NCBI GenBank assembly: GCA_902803125.1
Contig: CADCOZ010000053.1
Coordinates: 1 to 7,603 of the forward strand
Direction of reading: 5' to 3'
DNA: 7,603 nucleotides
From: an uncultured Ruminococcus sp.
Lineage (GTDB): Bacteria > Bacillota > Clostridia > Oscillospirales > Acutalibacteraceae
Each line of letters opens with the position of its first letter. Within the stretch, counting starts at the first letter, position 1. Made by a program: the position numbers and the translations under genes. This document shows positions 1 through 6,230 of the stretch, piece by piece. The notes beneath the pieces are model-generated. The model was not told where the DNA came from. It searched no databases and saw nothing but the letters and a program-made list of their open reading frames with translations.

Positions 1-103
1 CGCAAGCTTTTCAAAGGCTTGCGGGCGACACGAAGTTAGTCCCTTTAGGGATTCCAAGGGCAGAGCCCTTGGTGGGAGGTTTGGAGGGTGAAGCCCTCCA
101 ACA
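1..103 (-). repeat. Interspersed multi-hairpin repeat, copy 1 (long form)
   Basis: This non-coding element starts one base after the yhbY stop codon (minus-strand order) and may extend past the window edge. On the + strand it holds four inverted repeats: CGCAAGC/GCTTGCG (1-7 with 17-23), TCCC/GGGA (40-43 with 48-51), CCAAGGGC/GCCCTTGG around an AGA loop (54-61 with 65-72) and TTGGAGGG/CCCTCCAA (81-88 with 94-101). A second copy lies at 6247-6323. Three blocks are identical between them (1-21, 71-88 and 93-103), and copy 1 has an extra module at about 22-53. No U-run follows any stem in the yhbY transcript, so it does not look like a classical intrinsic terminator, although the folded RNA could protect the 3' end. 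It resembles REP/BOX-type extragenic repeats in general design; I cannot name the family. Confidence 0.85.
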
Positions 104-104
104 T

Positions 105-416
105 TCAGCGGCGGTGTTTTTTGGAAGAGGGAAGCTCGATTTTGGGGTCGTCGGGGTTGCGGCGGTAGAGGATGAATTTGGAGCCGATGACTTGGACGAC
201 ATCACTGAGGGTGGCAGAGGCGATTTGGTCGGCGGCTTCACGGGAGGTGCATTCGGCCGTTTCCAGTACCTTGCCTTTGATCAGTTCACGGGCTTTGAGG
301 GCATCGTCGGCCTGCTTGATAATGGCATCGCTCAGGCCGCCTTTGCCAATCATCAGAATGGTGTCTTCGTTAATCGCTAAGGAGCGTAAAAATGCTCTTT
401 GTTTACTTGTCAGCAT
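105..416 (-). CDS. yhbY: YhbY-family CRM-domain RNA-binding protein (ribosome assembly)
   Basis: This complete 103-residue protein is made of a single CRM (YhbY) domain, the usual size for the family. The opening LTSKQRAFLRSLA and the GKGG loop at residues 24-27, which is the family's GxxG RNA-contact motif, are diagnostic. A GSKFILYRR strand near residues 78-86 and a short basic tail ending KKHRR follow. Known members bind pre-50S ribosomal particles and assist large-subunit assembly in the cytoplasm. The ATG at 416 has a purine-rich AAGGAAGGAAAG ribosome site just upstream. The gene follows rdgB after 42 nt and is probably co-transcribed with it. Its TGA stop (107-105) is followed at once by repeat copy 1. 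In many Bacillota the next genes would be nadD and yqeK, but that region is outside the window. Confidence 0.93.
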   Translation of the reverse strand: MLTSKQRAFLRSLAINEDTILMIGKGGLSDAIIKQADDALKARELIKGKVLETAECTSREAADQIASATLSDVVQVIGSKFILYRRNPDDPKIELPSSKKHRR

Positions 417-458
417 GGTTTCTTTCCTTCCTTGTGCTATCCTTGGCTGTTTTGACGG

Positions 459-1058
459 TCAGTTCTGCGGATATTTTTTCGCCAGCATCACGGACAGTTC
501 CTTGAGAGCCCGTCCCCGATGGCTGATAACGTCTTTCTGCATATCGCTCAGTTCGGCAAAGGTTTTGTTGCCCTCGACAAAGAAAATCGGGTCATAGCCA
601 AAACCGTTGGTACCCCTTGGGGCATAGCCGATGGTGCCGTCACAGCGTCCGTGTGCCAGCAGGGTTTCGCCGTTGGGAAAATAACAGCAGATGACACATT
701 CAAAATAGGCACTGCGGTCACTGCTGCCGGTTTTGACCAGCTCGTTCAGCAGTTTCTGAATCTTGTCGGCATCGGTGGCGTTTTCGCCGGCATACCGTGC
801 CGAATAGACACCCGGCGCTCCGTTCAGAGCCGCTACACAAAGACCGGAATCGTCTGCAATCGCCGGCATTCCGGTTAATTCACAGATGGCCTTTGCTTTC
901 AAAATGGCGTTTTCCTCAAAGGTCGTGCCGGTTTCTTCCACATCAATGCTTTCCTTGCCGAGCTGTTCGGGCGTTTTGGCATAAATGCCGAGGGGCGATA
1001 AAATGCGTTCCAGTTCTTCAATCTTCTTCTTGTTATGAGATGCGATGACAAAAATCAT
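459..1058 (-). CDS. rdgB: RdgB/HAM1-family dITP/XTP pyrophosphatase
   Basis: This complete 199-residue protein has the family's normal length. It should hydrolyse dITP, ITP and XTP to the monophosphate and pyrophosphate, keeping deaminated purines out of DNA and RNA. Visible family motifs are the N-terminal nucleotide-binding stretch ASHNKKK (residues 6-12), TFEENA (46-51), the catalytic ADDSGL (68-73, with Asp69/Asp70 in the position of the general base), GAPGVYSARYAG (80-91), the base-recognition loop GTNGFGYDPIF (149-159) and SHRGRAL (179-185). No key residue is missing. The ATG at 1058 is preceded by AGGAAAGAAGG, with about 8 nt between the AAGG and the start. It lies 45 nt after ftsY and 42 nt before yhbY, consistent with one operon. 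It acts as a cytoplasmic dimer in characterised relatives. Confidence 0.96.
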   Translation of the reverse strand: MIFVIASHNKKKIEELERILSPLGIYAKTPEQLGKESIDVEETGTTFEENAILKAKAICELTGMPAIADDSGLCVAALNGAPGVYSARYAGENATDADKIQKLLNELVKTGSSDRSAYFECVICCYFPNGETLLAHGRCDGTIGYAPRGTNGFGYDPIFFVEGNKTFAELSDMQKDVISHRGRALKELSVMLAKKYPQN

Positions 1059-1103
1059 GTCGTCTGCCTTCTTTCCTGATGTTTATTTCAAAAGCTGAGA
1101 AAA

Positions 1104-2357
1104 TTATTCATCGGAGCCGCTCTTCCACTTTTCAAACCAATCGTCATCAGCGGGGGTTTCGGCCGCCGGTGCGGTACTCCAGTTATATTTGCTCTTGGCT
1201 CTGTGCTGACGTGCTTCGGCCCGTTTCTCTTTTTCCTGCCGTTCGGCTTCTTTCTTTTGGGCAAGTTCTTCTTCGGTTGGTTCGGGTGCTTGGGTCTGTG
1301 CGGCTTCAGCGGCATCGGCGGCGGCTTGGGCATCAATCTCTGCCCAGATAGCTTCCATTTCCGAAGGCTGTTTCGGTTCGGGTTCTTCGGCGGGTTTGTC
1401 CGGCTTTTCGGCCATCTGGTCAATGGTCGGAACTTCTTCTTCCCGTTCATCGGCACCGAACAAGGCACGGGCAAATTCTTCCGGTTCAAAGGGCTGTAAG
1501 TCGTCAATCTGCTCACCGACACCGATAAACTTCACCGGCACATCCAGTTCTTCCCGAATCGCCAGTACCACGCCGCCCTTGGCGGTACCGTCCAGTTTGG
1601 TCAGGACAATGCCCGTAATACCGGCGGCAGTTTTGAATTCTTTGGTCTGATTGACCGCATTCTGACCGGTGGTAGCGTCCAGTACCAACAAAACTTCCTT
1701 GTCGGCATCGGGCAGTTCACGGTCAATAATACGGTTGATTTTCTCCAGTTCTGCCATCAGGTGCCGTTTGTTGTGCAGGCGGCCGGCGGTATCGGCAATC
1801 ACAATGTCACTGCCCCGTGCTTTGGCGGAAGAAATCGCATCAAATACTACGGCGGCGGGGTCGGAACCCTCATTCTGTTTGATGATATCGGCACCGGCAC
1901 GGTCTGCCCAGATTTGCAGCTGGTCAATGGCCGCCGCACGGAACGTATCTGCCGCCGCCAGTGTCACACGCTTGCCTTCTTTGACAAAGCGAGCCGCCAT
2001 TTTGCCGATGGTCGTGGTCTTGCCGACACCGTTGACACCAATCACCAGAATCACAGAAGGCTTGGTGCTGAGGTGCAGTTCCTGACCGCCCTGCAGCATT
2101 TCCGTGATGACCTCCGACAGCAGACCGTAAATCATGGACGGGTCAGTAATGCCCCGCTGTTTGACACGCTTTCTCAGCTCGTCACAAATCTTTTCGGATG
2201 TTTCAATGCCGACATCGCCCATGACCAGCAGTTCTTCCAGTTCTTCAAAAAGTTCCTCGTCAATCTTGGTAAAGGACTTGAGCATCTGGTCGATTCTGCC
2301 AAAAATAGCATCTCTGGTTTTGCGAAGTCCTTCCCGAATTTTATGGAATATGCCCAT
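1104..2357 (-). CDS. ftsY: FtsY, signal recognition particle receptor GTPase, with long C-terminal tail
   Basis: The 417-residue protein is the membrane-associated receptor that pairs with Ffh-SRP to deliver ribosomes to the Sec translocon. The N domain starts MGIFHKIREGLRKTRDAIFG, an amphipathic segment typical of FtsY. The G domain shows GVNGVGKTT (about residues 107-115), DTFRAAA, DTAGRLHN (about 188-195) and TKLDGTAKGG (about 252-261), and ends near LQPFEPEEFARALF at about residue 300. The roughly 117 residues after that are low-complexity, rich in Glu, Ala, Pro and Lys, and close with DDDWFEKWKSGSDE. E. coli FtsY has its acidic A domain at the N-terminus, so this tail is in an unusual place. 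An ATG two codons upstream (2363) is only 1 nt from the Shine-Dalgarno, whereas the ATG at 2357 is at normal spacing and gives the canonical FtsY start. It lies 80 nt after smc. Confidence 0.96.
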   Translation of the reverse strand: MGIFHKIREGLRKTRDAIFGRIDQMLKSFTKIDEELFEELEELLVMGDVGIETSEKICDELRKRVKQRGITDPSMIYGLLSEVITEMLQGGQELHLSTKPSVILVIGVNGVGKTTTIGKMAARFVKEGKRVTLAAADTFRAAAIDQLQIWADRAGADIIKQNEGSDPAAVVFDAISSAKARGSDIVIADTAGRLHNKRHLMAELEKINRIIDRELPDADKEVLLVLDATTGQNAVNQTKEFKTAAGITGIVLTKLDGTAKGGVVLAIREELDVPVKFIGVGEQIDDLQPFEPEEFARALFGADEREEEVPTIDQMAEKPDKPAEEPEPKQPSEMEAIWAEIDAQAAADAAEAAQTQAPEPTEEELAQKKEAERQEKEKRAEARQHRAKSKYNWSTAPAAETPADDDWFEKWKSGSDE

Positions 2358-2363
2358 GTTCAT

Positions 2364-2370
2364 TCCTCCT
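2364..2370 (-). promoter_or_regulatory. Shine-Dalgarno of ftsY that decides the start codon
   Basis: The minus strand reads AAGGAGG, a near-perfect anti-16S match. It ends one base before the ATG at 2363 and seven bases before the ATG at 2357. Only the second spacing is normal for initiation, so the protein most likely starts MGIFHKI, not MNMGIFHKI. Confidence 0.85.
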
Positions 2371-2376
2371 TATAGT

Positions 2377-2423
2377 TCCTGCCCCTGCACGCCGCAGAAA
2401 TGCTGTTTGTTTTTGGGGCAGGA
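2377..2423 (-). other. Intercistronic inverted repeat between smc and ftsY
   Basis: TCCTGCCCC (2377-2385) and GGGGCAGGA (2415-2423) are perfect reverse complements, giving a 9-bp GC-rich stem with a 29-nt loop in the smc-ftsY transcript. It begins 14 nt after the smc stop codon and ends 6 nt before the ftsY Shine-Dalgarno. No U-run follows in the direction of transcription, so it is not a standard intrinsic terminator. An mRNA-stability or processing hairpin, for example a substrate for RNase III encoded at the top of the cluster, is possible but unproven. Confidence 0.5.
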
Positions 2424-2437
2424 GATTCAACAGGTTT

Positions 2438-5400
2438 TCAGGCTTTTATGCCTAATTTCTGCTCGATTTCACCGGCATGAAGTTCCAGCAGTTTGGAAAT
2501 GCCTCTGTCCTGCATGGTCACACCGTAGAGAACATCGGCTTCTTCCATGGTACCTCGGCGGTGCGTAATGCAGATAAACTGTGTGCGGCTGTTCATTCGC
2601 CGCAGATACGAAGCAAAGCGGTAGACGTTGACATCGTCCAAGGCGGCTTCAATCTCGTCCATGACACAAAACGGCGAAGGACTGACCTTCATGATGGCAA
2701 AGTACAAAGCAATCGCCACCAGTGCTTTTTCGCCGCCGGATAATAATTCGATATGGGAAACAATCTTTCCCGGCGGTTCCACGGCAATTTCAATGCCCGT
2801 GGTCAGGACGTTTTCGGGGTCGGTCAGAGAAAGGGAAGCCTTGCCGCCGCCGAACAGTTCAATAAAGGTTGCCGAAAAATGCTCGTTGATTTGTTTGAAG
2901 CGTTCGATAAAGATTTCCCGCATCTGTTTGGTCAGATCGGTAATCAGCTTCAGCAGTTCGGCTTTGGAACGCTCCACATCGCCTAACTGCTCGCTCATGA
3001 AGGCGTAACGCTCGCTGACCTCTTTATATTCTTCAATCGCTGCCACGTTTACACTGCCCAGGGATTTGATTTTCTGTTTCAGTTCGGCCAGCCGCCGTTG
3101 TGCCTGACCGACCTCGGTGATGTCCGCCGCCGCTTTTTCGGCTTCACGGCGGGTCAGTTCATATTCCTCCCAGAGTTTGGCGGTGATTTCGTCATACTGT
3201 TTCTGAAGATTGTTGCGGCGTTCCTCCAGTCGTGCGACTTCGCCGCTGAGATTTTCCCGTTCGGCGGTTTTTTCCCGCTCGGTTTTTCGCAAATCGACAG
3301 AACGCTTTTCCAGTGCCATCCGCTGTTGGGTCATCTGTTCGATTTGTTCTTTCAAAGAAGCGGATGTATCTATCAGGGTTTGCCGCTCCTGTGTCAGAGC
3401 CGTAATGCGGGCGAGAATGTTCCGGTTCTGTGTTTGCAGAGAGGTGATTTCCTCCTGACTGCGGGTCAGGGATTCTGCGGCACTGCTTTGCCGCAGACGG
3501 TCATTGGTGATGTCGTTTTTGGCCGCCGCTATATCTTTTTCAACGGTCAGCACGGCCAGCCGCAGTTCCTGTAACTGTTCACTGAGTTTTTCCCGCTTTC
3601 TGACATACTCACTGCGGGAACCCGACAGCACTTGCAAAAGCTCCTCCTGCTTGGCAATTTCTGCCGTATAGGTATCGTAAGCGGAACGAGCCTGCTCTCG
3701 GATGGTCTGTAATTCTGCCAGACGATTCTGTGATTCCTGCTGTTCTGCCCGAATATCCCGCTGAGCCTGCTGAACGGCTTCCAACTCTGTGCGGCGGCTT
3801 TTCTGCTCGGTTTCTATCTTGATGCGGCTTTCGTTGATTTTGGTTAACGCCTGCTGTATCTGTGCGGCTTCTTCCTGTTGGGCGGTCAAAGCGGCTTCGG
3901 CCTGCCGACACTTTTCTTTTTCGGCTTCGGCCAATTGAGCAGTTTCGGCGGCTTTTTGCCGCATGGTTTCAATTTCTGCCGCTCGACCCAACAGACCGGT
4001 ATTTTTGGCAAGAGAACCGCCTGTCAGCGAACCGCCGGCATTGACCACCTGCCCGTCCAGTGTGACAACACGGAAACGATAACCGAACTGTGCGGCGATT
4101 GCTGCGGCACAGTCCAAATCTTTGGCGATAACAATCCTGCCCAGCAGATTGTACAGGATACCTTTGTAGCAGTCCTCGCAGGTGCAGAGGGATGAGGCAA
4201 TCCCGATAAAGCCTTCACAGCGTTCCAAGCCGCTTTCATTCAGTTCACGGCCTTTAATGGTGGTCATCGGCAGGAACGTGGCACGGCCGCCGTCATGCTT
4301 TTTCAGGAAAGCAATCGCTTTTTTGGCATCGGTATCCGTAGAAGTGACGATATTCTGCATAGCGGCACCCAAAGCGATTTCAATGGCAACGGTATATTCT
4401 GCGGGTGTCTTGATGACACGGGACACGGGGCCATGAATGCCGCTGAGGGTTCCTTTTTTGCTTTCTTTCATAATCAGCTTAACGCTGTGGGCAAAGCCTT
4501 CCAAATTGCGTTCCAGTTCCTCTAAAATACGGGCTTTTTCGTATAGCTGACGGCTTTGGGAAACAATCTTTTCAGCAGACTGCTTCAGGGTTTCGCACTG
4601 TTGGCGGGTTTGTGCGGCCGCCTGTTCCTGCTCTTTCAATTCCTGCTGTTTAAGGGCATACTGTCGGCTGTGGTCGGACAGCATGACATCATATTGCCCG
4701 ATGATATCCTGAAGGGTGTTTATCTGTGAATTCTTTGCCCGCAGATTATTGGCAATCCCTTGTGAGCGTTTGGTCAGTTCATCAATAGAGGTCGAAGAGG
4801 TCATGTAGCGAATATTTTCTTCCGAAGCCTGTTTATTCAGTGCCGCAATATGGGCGGCCATCGCATCCAGCCGTTCGCCGGAGCGGTTCTCGTCCGAACG
4901 CAGGGACGCCAGCATTCGTTCGGTTTTGGTCAGTTCTGCCTGCCGAGCTGTGAGGATTTTCTCACTTTCTGCTACAGCGGCTTCTTTTTCCTGAATAGAC
5001 AGTACCAAAGCCGCACCGTTTTTTTGCAGTTCTTCCATACTGCCCTTCATGCGTTCAATGGACTGTTCATTGTGCCGAATGTCGTTTTGCAGAACAGAAA
5101 TATCCGCTTGTTTAGCGGCGGCCTGTTCATCGGCTGACGAGCGGCGGCGGCGATATTCATCGGCTTGGGCGGTAAAACTGCTTTGCTGTGTAAAAATCTG
5201 TTCACTTTCCGCTTGCACGGCCTCTAAAGCCTGTTCCACAGCGGTATATTGTGCTTGGGCAACGGAAAGTTTATCTTCCTGTTCACGGATTTGCAGGGCA
5301 GATTTTTCCAGTGTTTTGAGCCAAAGGGCAATTTCCAGTCCTTTTTTTTCTTCGGCATAGACCAAATAAGCCTTGGCTTTTTCCGACTGTATCCGCAGAG

Positions 5401-6010
5401 GTTCCACCCGTCCTTCCAGTTCGGAGAGAATATCCCGCAGGCGAACAAGGTTTTCCTCGGTTTTATCCAAGCGGCGTTCGGCTTCTGCTTTTTTGTAGCG
5501 AAAACGGGAAATACCCGCCGCTTCTTCAAAAATTTCTCGTCTGTCCTCGCTTTTGGTGGACACAATCGAATCTATTTTTCCTTGTCCGATCATGGAGTAG
5601 CCGTCACGTCCCAGACCCGTATCCATAAACAGTTCATGAATATCCTGTAAGCGGACGTTGGTATGGTTAATCAGGTATTCACTGTTGCCGGAGCGGTAGA
5701 ATCGTCTGGTGACGGCGACTTCATCACCGTCAAAAGGCAGTGAACGGTCGCTGTTGTCAATGGAGAGCGTGACCTGTGCATAGCCTGTTTTTTTACGCTG
5801 TTGTGTGCCGTTAAAGATGACATCCTCCATGCGGGAACACCGCAGGGACTTGGCGGATTGTTCACCCAGCACCCAGCGTATGGCATCGCTGATATTGCTT
5901 TTTCCGCTTCCGTTGGGACCCACAACGGCGGTAATGCCGTTGGTAAAATCCAGCCGTGTCTTGTCCGGAAACGTCTTAAATCCCTGTACTTCTAATGCCT
6001 TTAATTTCAT
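2438..6010 (-). CDS. smc: SMC chromosome segregation/condensation ATPase
   Basis: This complete 1190-residue protein matches the usual length of bacterial SMC, the ATPase of the SMC-ScpAB condensin that organises and helps segregate the chromosome. The N-terminal head has the Walker A motif GPNGSGKSN (31-39) and the Q-loop region with GLGRDGYSMIGQGKID (about 132-147). A long coiled coil follows (about 165-500), then the hinge from about SGIHGPVSRVI (near 520) to NAGGSLTGGS (near 660), then the returning coil (about 670-1015). The C-terminal head has the ABC signature LLSGGEKALVAIAL (about 1087-1100), Walker B FCVMDEIEAALDD (about 1110-1122) and the switch CITHRRGTMEEAD. All catalytic motifs are present. 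The ATG at 6010 has AAGGA five bases upstream. scpA and scpB are not in the window. The coil is rich in Gln, Ala and Glu, which leaves long open but meaningless frames on the opposite strand. Confidence 0.98.
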   Translation of the reverse strand: MKLKALEVQGFKTFPDKTRLDFTNGITAVVGPNGSGKSNISDAIRWVLGEQSAKSLRCSRMEDVIFNGTQQRKKTGYAQVTLSIDNSDRSLPFDGDEVAVTRRFYRSGNSEYLINHTNVRLQDIHELFMDTGLGRDGYSMIGQGKIDSIVSTKSEDRREIFEEAAGISRFRYKKAEAERRLDKTEENLVRLRDILSELEGRVEPLRIQSEKAKAYLVYAEEKKGLEIALWLKTLEKSALQIREQEDKLSVAQAQYTAVEQALEAVQAESEQIFTQQSSFTAQADEYRRRRSSADEQAAAKQADISVLQNDIRHNEQSIERMKGSMEELQKNGAALVLSIQEKEAAVAESEKILTARQAELTKTERMLASLRSDENRSGERLDAMAAHIAALNKQASEENIRYMTSSTSIDELTKRSQGIANNLRAKNSQINTLQDIIGQYDVMLSDHSRQYALKQQELKEQEQAAAQTRQQCETLKQSAEKIVSQSRQLYEKARILEELERNLEGFAHSVKLIMKESKKGTLSGIHGPVSRVIKTPAEYTVAIEIALGAAMQNIVTSTDTDAKKAIAFLKKHDGGRATFLPMTTIKGRELNESGLERCEGFIGIASSLCTCEDCYKGILYNLLGRIVIAKDLDCAAAIAAQFGYRFRVVTLDGQVVNAGGSLTGGSLAKNTGLLGRAAEIETMRQKAAETAQLAEAEKEKCRQAEAALTAQQEEAAQIQQALTKINESRIKIETEQKSRRTELEAVQQAQRDIRAEQQESQNRLAELQTIREQARSAYDTYTAEIAKQEELLQVLSGSRSEYVRKREKLSEQLQELRLAVLTVEKDIAAAKNDITNDRLRQSSAAESLTRSQEEITSLQTQNRNILARITALTQERQTLIDTSASLKEQIEQMTQQRMALEKRSVDLRKTEREKTAERENLSGEVARLEERRNNLQKQYDEITAKLWEEYELTRREAEKAAADITEVGQAQRRLAELKQKIKSLGSVNVAAIEEYKEVSERYAFMSEQLGDVERSKAELLKLITDLTKQMREIFIERFKQINEHFSATFIELFGGGKASLSLTDPENVLTTGIEIAVEPPGKIVSHIELLSGGEKALVAIALYFAIMKVSPSPFCVMDEIEAALDDVNVYRFASYLRRMNSRTQFICITHRRGTMEEADVLYGVTMQDRGISKLLELHAGEIEQKLGIKA

Positions 6011-6015
6011 TCTAT

Positions 6016-6021
6016 TCCTTC
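6016..6021 (-). promoter_or_regulatory. Ribosome binding site of smc
   Basis: The minus strand reads GAAGGA, ending five bases before the ATG at 6010. This supports that ATG as the start, which also gives the canonical SMC N-terminus MKLKALEVQGFKTF. Confidence 0.75.
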
Positions 6022-6041
6022 TTTATCTTTTTCCTGAGGTT

Positions 6042-6079
6042 AGCCACTTGGGGGAACCCCCTCCCGCAATTCGCTGGCT
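6042..6079 (-). other. Two-tier hairpin in the smc 5' leader
   Basis: GGGGG (6050-6054) and CCCCC (6057-6061) form a tight inner inverted repeat. AGCCA (6042-6046) pairs with TGGCT (6075-6079) as an outer stem. The structure would lie about 30 nt upstream of the smc start codon, just before the ribosome site. It has no U-run and no recognised riboswitch or T-box features. Role unknown. Confidence 0.4.
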
Positions 6080-6100
6080 TTTAGTTTCTCACACATTATT
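6068..6100 (-). repeat. 33-nt direct repeat in smc leader, copy A
   Basis: This segment matches 6150-6182 at 27 of 33 aligned positions by eye with no gaps. On the minus strand both copies begin AATAATG and continue with a GTGAG-containing stretch, so each carries an ATG near its 5' end. In copy A that ATG (6096) opens an 18-codon frame, MCEKLKASELREGVPPSG, ending in TAA at 6040-6042, with no ribosome site before it. Confidence 0.6.
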
Positions 6101-6102
6101 AT

Positions 6103-6123
6103 TTATTCGTTATTCGTTATTCT
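6103..6123 (-). repeat. Three tandem heptamers
   Basis: The + strand reads TTATTCG, TTATTCG, TTATTCT in direct succession inside a markedly AT-rich stretch (about 6095-6140). It lies between the two 33-nt direct repeats. This AT-rich patch is the natural place to look for an smc promoter, but I could not find a convincing -35/-10 pair on the minus strand. Confidence 0.6.
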
Positions 6124-6149
6124 TTATTATTTATTTCTCCTCTTCCTTG

Positions 6150-6182
6150 AATTGGTTGACTTTTGGTTCCTCACGCATTATT
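6150..6182 (-). repeat. 33-nt direct repeat in smc leader, copy B
   Basis: This is the partner of 6068-6100. Its minus-strand ATG (6178) opens a 15-codon frame, MREEPKVNQFKEEEK, ending in TAA at 6131-6133. Here a GGGAG sequence (6187-6183) sits four bases before the ATG, so this mini-ORF could be translated. I treat it as a possible leader peptide or repeat remnant, not an established gene. Confidence 0.55.
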
Positions 6183-6230
6183 CTCCCGATATGGTTTATC
6201 TTTCCCTTGGGAGAAAACGATGATAACCAT
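6181..6230 (-). other. Competing inverted repeats around the radical SAM stop codon
   Basis: TTCTCCC (6181-6187) is the reverse complement of GGGAGAA (6209-6215). In addition ATGGTTTATC (6191-6200) pairs with GATAACCAT (6222-6230) with one bulged base, enclosing the small inverted repeat TCCC/GGGA (6203-6212). The first pairing would hide the GGGAG ribosome-site-like sequence in front of the 15-codon mini-ORF. The second contains the TAA stop of the radical SAM gene. The stems interleave, so both cannot form together. No U-run follows in the minus direction. Confidence 0.35.

Noticed and set aside
1..103. Intrinsic terminator after yhbY
   Set aside because: Strong stems are present, but none is followed by a U-run in the minus-strand direction, and the same element sits inside a translated gene at 6247-6323, so termination is not its evident role.
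1..103. CRISPR array or insertion sequence end
   Set aside because: There is only one unit here and one 6 kb away, with no regular spacers, no transposase gene and no target-site duplication.
11..241. 76-codon minus-strand frame covering repeat copy 1 and the 3' end of yhbY
   Set aside because: It reads yhbY in the wrong frame and then the repeat; there is no ribosome site, and yhbY explains the coding signal.
1761..2375. Long open frame on the + strand opposite ftsY (about 204 codons)
   Set aside because: It is antisense to the conserved GTPase core, has no ribosome site or recognisable domain, and is explained by the codon use of ftsY.
5342..5349. Run of eight A in the smc mRNA as a possible transcriptional slippage or frameshift site
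   Set aside because: It encodes ordinary Glu-Lys-Lys codons in the coiled coil. Slippage would give only a truncated head-plus-coil product with no known parallel in smc, and no stimulatory structure is evident.
6156..6184. Promoter-like TTGACT - 17 nt - TATTCT on the + strand
   Set aside because: No + strand gene follows; it would transcribe only the antisense of the radical SAM gene. It also overlaps a direct repeat that explains part of the sequence. A chance match in AT-rich DNA is as likely.
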